From Kaistia hirudinis (lineage in GTDB: Bacteria; Pseudomonadota; Alphaproteobacteria; Rhizobiales; Kaistiaceae): a stretch of 64,000 nt of DNA. The notes beneath the pieces are model-generated. The model saw only the letters and a program-made list of their open reading frames with translations. It was not told the origin of the DNA and searched no databases. Positions 61,404 to 64,000 of the stretch are shown piece by piece. Numbering within the stretch: position 1 is the first letter of the stretch; each line of letters begins with the position of its first letter. The stretch spans positions 124,001-188,000 of the forward strand of contig NZ_JACIDS010000001.1 of NCBI RefSeq assembly GCF_014196455.1, in the 5' to 3' direction. The translations under genes were made by a program, and so were the position numbers.

Positions 61404-63602
61404 ATGATGCGCCAGTACGAGCTCCTCGAGCGGGTCCAGCGGTATAATCCGCAGGCCGACGAGGGGTTGCTCAACAAGGCCTATGTCTATGCCATGCAGA
61501 AGCATGGCACGCAGAAGCGCGCCAATGGCGACCCCTATTTCTCGCATCCGCTCGAAGTCGCGGCGATCCTGACGGATCTCAAGCTCGACGATTCGACCAT
61601 CGCGGTTGCGCTGCTGCACGACACGATCGAGGATACCGACGCGACGCGGTCCGAGATCGACGGCATGTTCGGCGAGGATATCGGCCGCCTCGTCGAGGGC
61701 CTCACCAAGATCAAGCGCCTCGACCTCGTTTCCAAGCGGGCGGCGCAGGCCGAGAATTTCCGCAAGCTGCTTCTCGCCATCTCCGAGGATGTGCGCGTCC
61801 TGCTGGTCAAGCTGGCGGACCGGCTGCACAATATGCGCACCCTCCATTTCATGCCGGAGGAGAAGCGCGGCCGCATCGCGGAAGAAACGCTCGAGATCTA
61901 TGCCCCGCTCGCCGGGCGCATGGGCATGCACGACATGCGCGAGGAACTCGAGGAGCTGGCCTTCAAGGTGGTCAATCCCGAGGCTCATCGCGCCATCACC
62001 GATCGCCTCGCCGAGATCCGCGTCAAGAATCGCGGCTTGATCGAGGAGATCGAGAAGGATCTCGGCGACAAGTTCACCAAGAACGGCATGGAAGCGAAGG
62101 TCTATGGCCGCGAGAAGCGACCCTATTCGATCTTCCGCAAGATGGAGCGCAAGGCCGTCTCCTTCGAGCAGCTTTCGGATATCATCGGCTTTCGCGTGAT
62201 CGTCGAAAAGCTCTCGGATTGCTACGCGGCGCTCGGCATCGTGCACACGACCTGGCCGACCGTGCCGGGGCGTTTCAAGGACTATATCTCGACGCCGAAG
62301 CAGAACGATTACCGTTCGATCCATACGACGGTGGTCGGTCCCGGCCGCCAGCGCGTCGAGCTGCAGATCCGCACGCGCGACATGGACGACGTCGCCGAAT
62401 ACGGCATCGCGGCGCATGCGCTCTACAAGGACAAGGTCGGCGGTCGCCGTTCGGACGAGAGCCGCGCCTATACCTGGCTCCGCCGTACGGTCGAGATGCT
62501 CGCCGAGGGCGACACGCCGGAGGAGTTCCTCGAGAACACCAAGCTCGAGCTCTTCCACGACCAGGTGTTCTGCTTCACGCCCAAGGGCCGGCTCATCGCG
62601 CTGCCGCGCGGCGCGACGCCGATCGACTTCGCCTATGCGGTCCATACCGACATCGGCGACACCTGCGTCGGCTGCAAGCTGAACGGGCGCATGATGCCGC
62701 TGACCACGGAGCTGAAGAACGGCGACGAGGTCGAGATCATCACCGCCAAGGGGCAGGTGCCGCCGCCCGCCTGGGAATCGATCGCCGTCACCGGCAAGGC
62801 GCGTGCCTCGATTCGCCGCGCCGCGCGCACCGCGATCCGCAAGCAATATGCCGGCCTCGGCCGCAAGATCGTCGAGCGCGCCTTCGAGCGGGCAGGGCGT
62901 GAATTCTCCGAGGAGAAGCTGAAGGGCGCGCTGTCGCGCCTCGCGCAGCAGAATGTCGAGGACATGCTCGCCTCGGTCGGGCGCGGCGAGATCCCGTCGG
63001 CGAATGTGCTGAAGGCGGTCTATCCCGACCACAAGGAAGAGCGCGCGGCGGTGCCCAAGGGCGGCAATGGCGCCGGCGAGGCGGGCTGGTTCGGCCTCAA
63101 GCAGGGCTCGGGCATGATGTTCCGCGTGCCCGGCGAGGCGCCCGACGCGCATGCCATCCCGATCCGCGGCCTGCATGGCGATGTGCCGGTGCGCTTCGCG
63201 CCCGAGGGCGGCGCGGTGCCGGGCGACCGGATCGTCGGTATTCTGGCGCCGGGCGAGGGGATCACGATCTATCCGATCCAGTCGCCGAGCCTCAAGGAAT
63301 TCGACGATCAGCCCGAGCGCTGGCTCGACGTGCGCTGGGATATCGACGCGGCCAATCGCGAGCGCTTCCCGGCGCAGATCGAGGTGATCGCCATCAACGA
63401 GCCGGGCACGCTCGCCCAGATCGCCCAGGTGATCGCCGACAATGACGGCAACATCTCCAACCTGAAGATCGTGAAGAGCGCGCCCGATTTTTCGCAGTTG
63501 TCGATCGACCTCGAAGTGTGGGACTTGAAGCATCTGAACCGCCTTCTCGGCGATTTGCGCGAGCGCCACGTGGTCTCCTCGGCCAACCGCGTCAACGCAT
63601 GA
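61404..63602 (+). CDS. rsh: RelA/SpoT homologue, bifunctional (p)ppGpp synthetase/hydrolase
   Basis: A 732-residue long-form RSH enzyme. The hydrolase HD domain has [16 protein letters not shown] (H72, D73), the synthetase domain has [20 protein letters not shown] and [20 protein letters not shown], then TGS ([20 protein letters not shown]) and a C-terminal ACT ([20 protein letters not shown]). Intact HD residues mean it should both make and destroy (p)ppGpp, as the single RSH of most alphaproteobacteria does. ATG 61404 or 61407. Its TGA overlaps an ATG in the pyrE frame. Confidence 0.96.
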   Translation: MMRQYELLERVQRYNPQADEGLLNKAYVYAMQKHGTQKRANGDPYFSHPLEVAAILTDLKLDDSTIAVALLHDTIEDTDATRSEIDGMFGEDIGRLVEGLTKIKRLDLVSKRAAQAENFRKLLLAISEDVRVLLVKLADRLHNMRTLHFMPEEKRGRIAEETLEIYAPLAGRMGMHDMREELEELAFKVVNPEAHRAITDRLAEIRVKNRGLIEEIEKDLGDKFTKNGMEAKVYGREKRPYSIFRKMERKAVSFEQLSDIIGFRVIVEKLSDCYAALGIVHTTWPTVPGRFKDYISTPKQNDYRSIHTTVVGPGRQRVELQIRTRDMDDVAEYGIAAHALYKDKVGGRRSDESRAYTWLRRTVEMLAEGDTPEEFLENTKLELFHDQVFCFTPKGRLIALPRGATPIDFAYAVHTDIGDTCVGCKLNGRMMPLTTELKNGDEVEIITAKGQVPPPAWESIAVTGKARASIRRAARTAIRKQYAGLGRKIVERAFERAGREFSEEKLKGALSRLAQQNVEDMLASVGRGEIPSANVLKAVYPDHKEERAAVPKGGNGAGEAGWFGLKQGSGMMFRVPGEAPDAHAIPIRGLHGDVPVRFAPEGGAVPGDRIVGILAPGEGITIYPIQSPSLKEFDDQPERWLDVRWDIDAANRERFPAQIEVIAINEPGTLAQIAQVIADNDGNISNLKIVKSAPDFSQLSIDLEVWDLKHLNRLLGDLRERHVVSSANRVNA

Positions 63603-63631
63603 GCGCGCCAGGCCAGAATCGAAGCGAAGCG

Positions 63632-64000
63632 ATGAACCAGTCCGAAGTCCTCGACATCTTCCGTCAGTCCGGCGCCCTGCTCGAGGGCCATTTCATCCTG
63701 ACGTCGGGCCTCCGCAGCCCGATCTTTCTGCAGAAGGCGCGCGTCTTCATGCATCCGGACCGGACGGAGCGGCTCTGCAAGGCGCTGGCCGACAAGATCC
63801 GCGCGAGCGGCATCACCTTCGACGCGATCGTGTCGCCGGCGATCGGCGGCCTCATCCCGGGTTACGAGACCGCGCGCCATCTCGGCGTGCCCGCGATGTG
63901 GGTCGAGCGCGAGAACGGCGTCTTCCGCCTGCGCCGCTTCGAGATGAAGCCGGGCACGCGCGTGCTCGTGGTCGAGGACATCATCTCGACCGGCCTTTCC
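63632..64000 (+). CDS. pyrE: Orotate phosphoribosyltransferase (3' end outside window)
   Basis: The first 123 residues of PyrE, which joins orotate to PRPP in UMP synthesis. Seen: [39 protein letters not shown] and the PRPP-binding [11 protein letters not shown] at the right edge. The frame runs off the window. ATG 63632 matches the usual start; ATG 63599, in frame and overlapping the rsh stop (ATGA), would add 11 residues. Confidence 0.94.
   Translation, partial: MNQSEVLDIFRQSGALLEGHFILTSGLRSPIFLQKARVFMHPDRTERLCKALADKIRASGITFDAIVSPAIGGLIPGYETARHLGVPAMWVERENGVFRLRRFEMKPGTRVLVVEDIISTGLS

Noticed and set aside
1-64000. CRISPR arrays, insertion sequences, integrases or att sites
   Set aside because: No regularly spaced repeats, transposase or integrase motifs, or tRNA-linked direct repeats were seen.

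Overview
The window is high-GC (about two thirds GC in most genes), densely packed chromosomal DNA from an alphaproteobacterium, most likely order Hyphomicrobiales (Rhizobiales). Pointers are the porin of the rhizobial single-cysteine-loop type ending in Trp, an ExoR-like Sel1 protein, a single-domain FrcA-type sugar ABC ATPase, the gene strings accB-accC-aat-DUF2155 and rpoZ-rsh-pyrE, and a STAS-MlaE permease. The genus cannot be fixed from sequence alone; a Kaistia-like organism is a guess. No rRNA, tRNA, CRISPR array, insertion sequence or prophage was seen.

Layout. 1-4046: 3' half of a suf Fe-S assembly operon (sufD, an AT-rich membrane-protein gene, sufS, sufT, a VOC protein, a long hairpin repeat, sufA). 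4077-6745: flavoprotein oxidoreductase divergent from an Rrf2 regulator, then TenA and a TfoX-like protein. 6762-11199: a 44-residue lipoprotein and a three-domain lysophospholipid importer/acyltransferase/acyl-ligase fusion, divergent from a TetR gene with two matching palindromic operators. 11256-16925: Crp/Fnr regulator, GNAT, pgi, ROK regulator, aminotransferase. 17066-25960: M48-TPR protease, DsbA-like protein, aroQ, accB, accC, aat, DUF2155, DMT permease, thiD, FAA-hydrolase. 26151-33049: LysE exporter, LpxH-like phosphatase with a glycosyltransferase, threonine/serine dehydratase, MFS permease and the dgcA/dgcN D-glutamate pair. 33052-37100: an Mla-type lipid transport operon (permease, ATPase, MCE protein, lipoprotein). 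37124-40548: GGDEF protein, RhlE helicase, small periplasmic protein.

40637-45263 is the most unusual part: a FrcBAC-like sugar ABC operon whose last gene is one 626-residue protein joining an alpha/beta-hydrolase (esterase) to a GntR/FadR-type regulator. 45740-52506 holds parE, an ExoR-like gene, and a translationally coupled envelope operon (32-codon leader, repeat-OmpA protein, 42-residue membrane protein, helix-hairpin-helix protein). 52519-64000: hydrolase and lytic transglycosylase divergent from dapA-smpB, the porin, a uracil-DNA glycosylase, a NYN-domain protein, rpoZ, rsh and the start of pyrE.

Most genes are housekeeping. The accessory signals worth following are the esterase-GntR fusion operon, the AT-rich insertion inside suf, the TetR operator pair, an orphan palindrome before the LysE gene, and several very short coupled genes.
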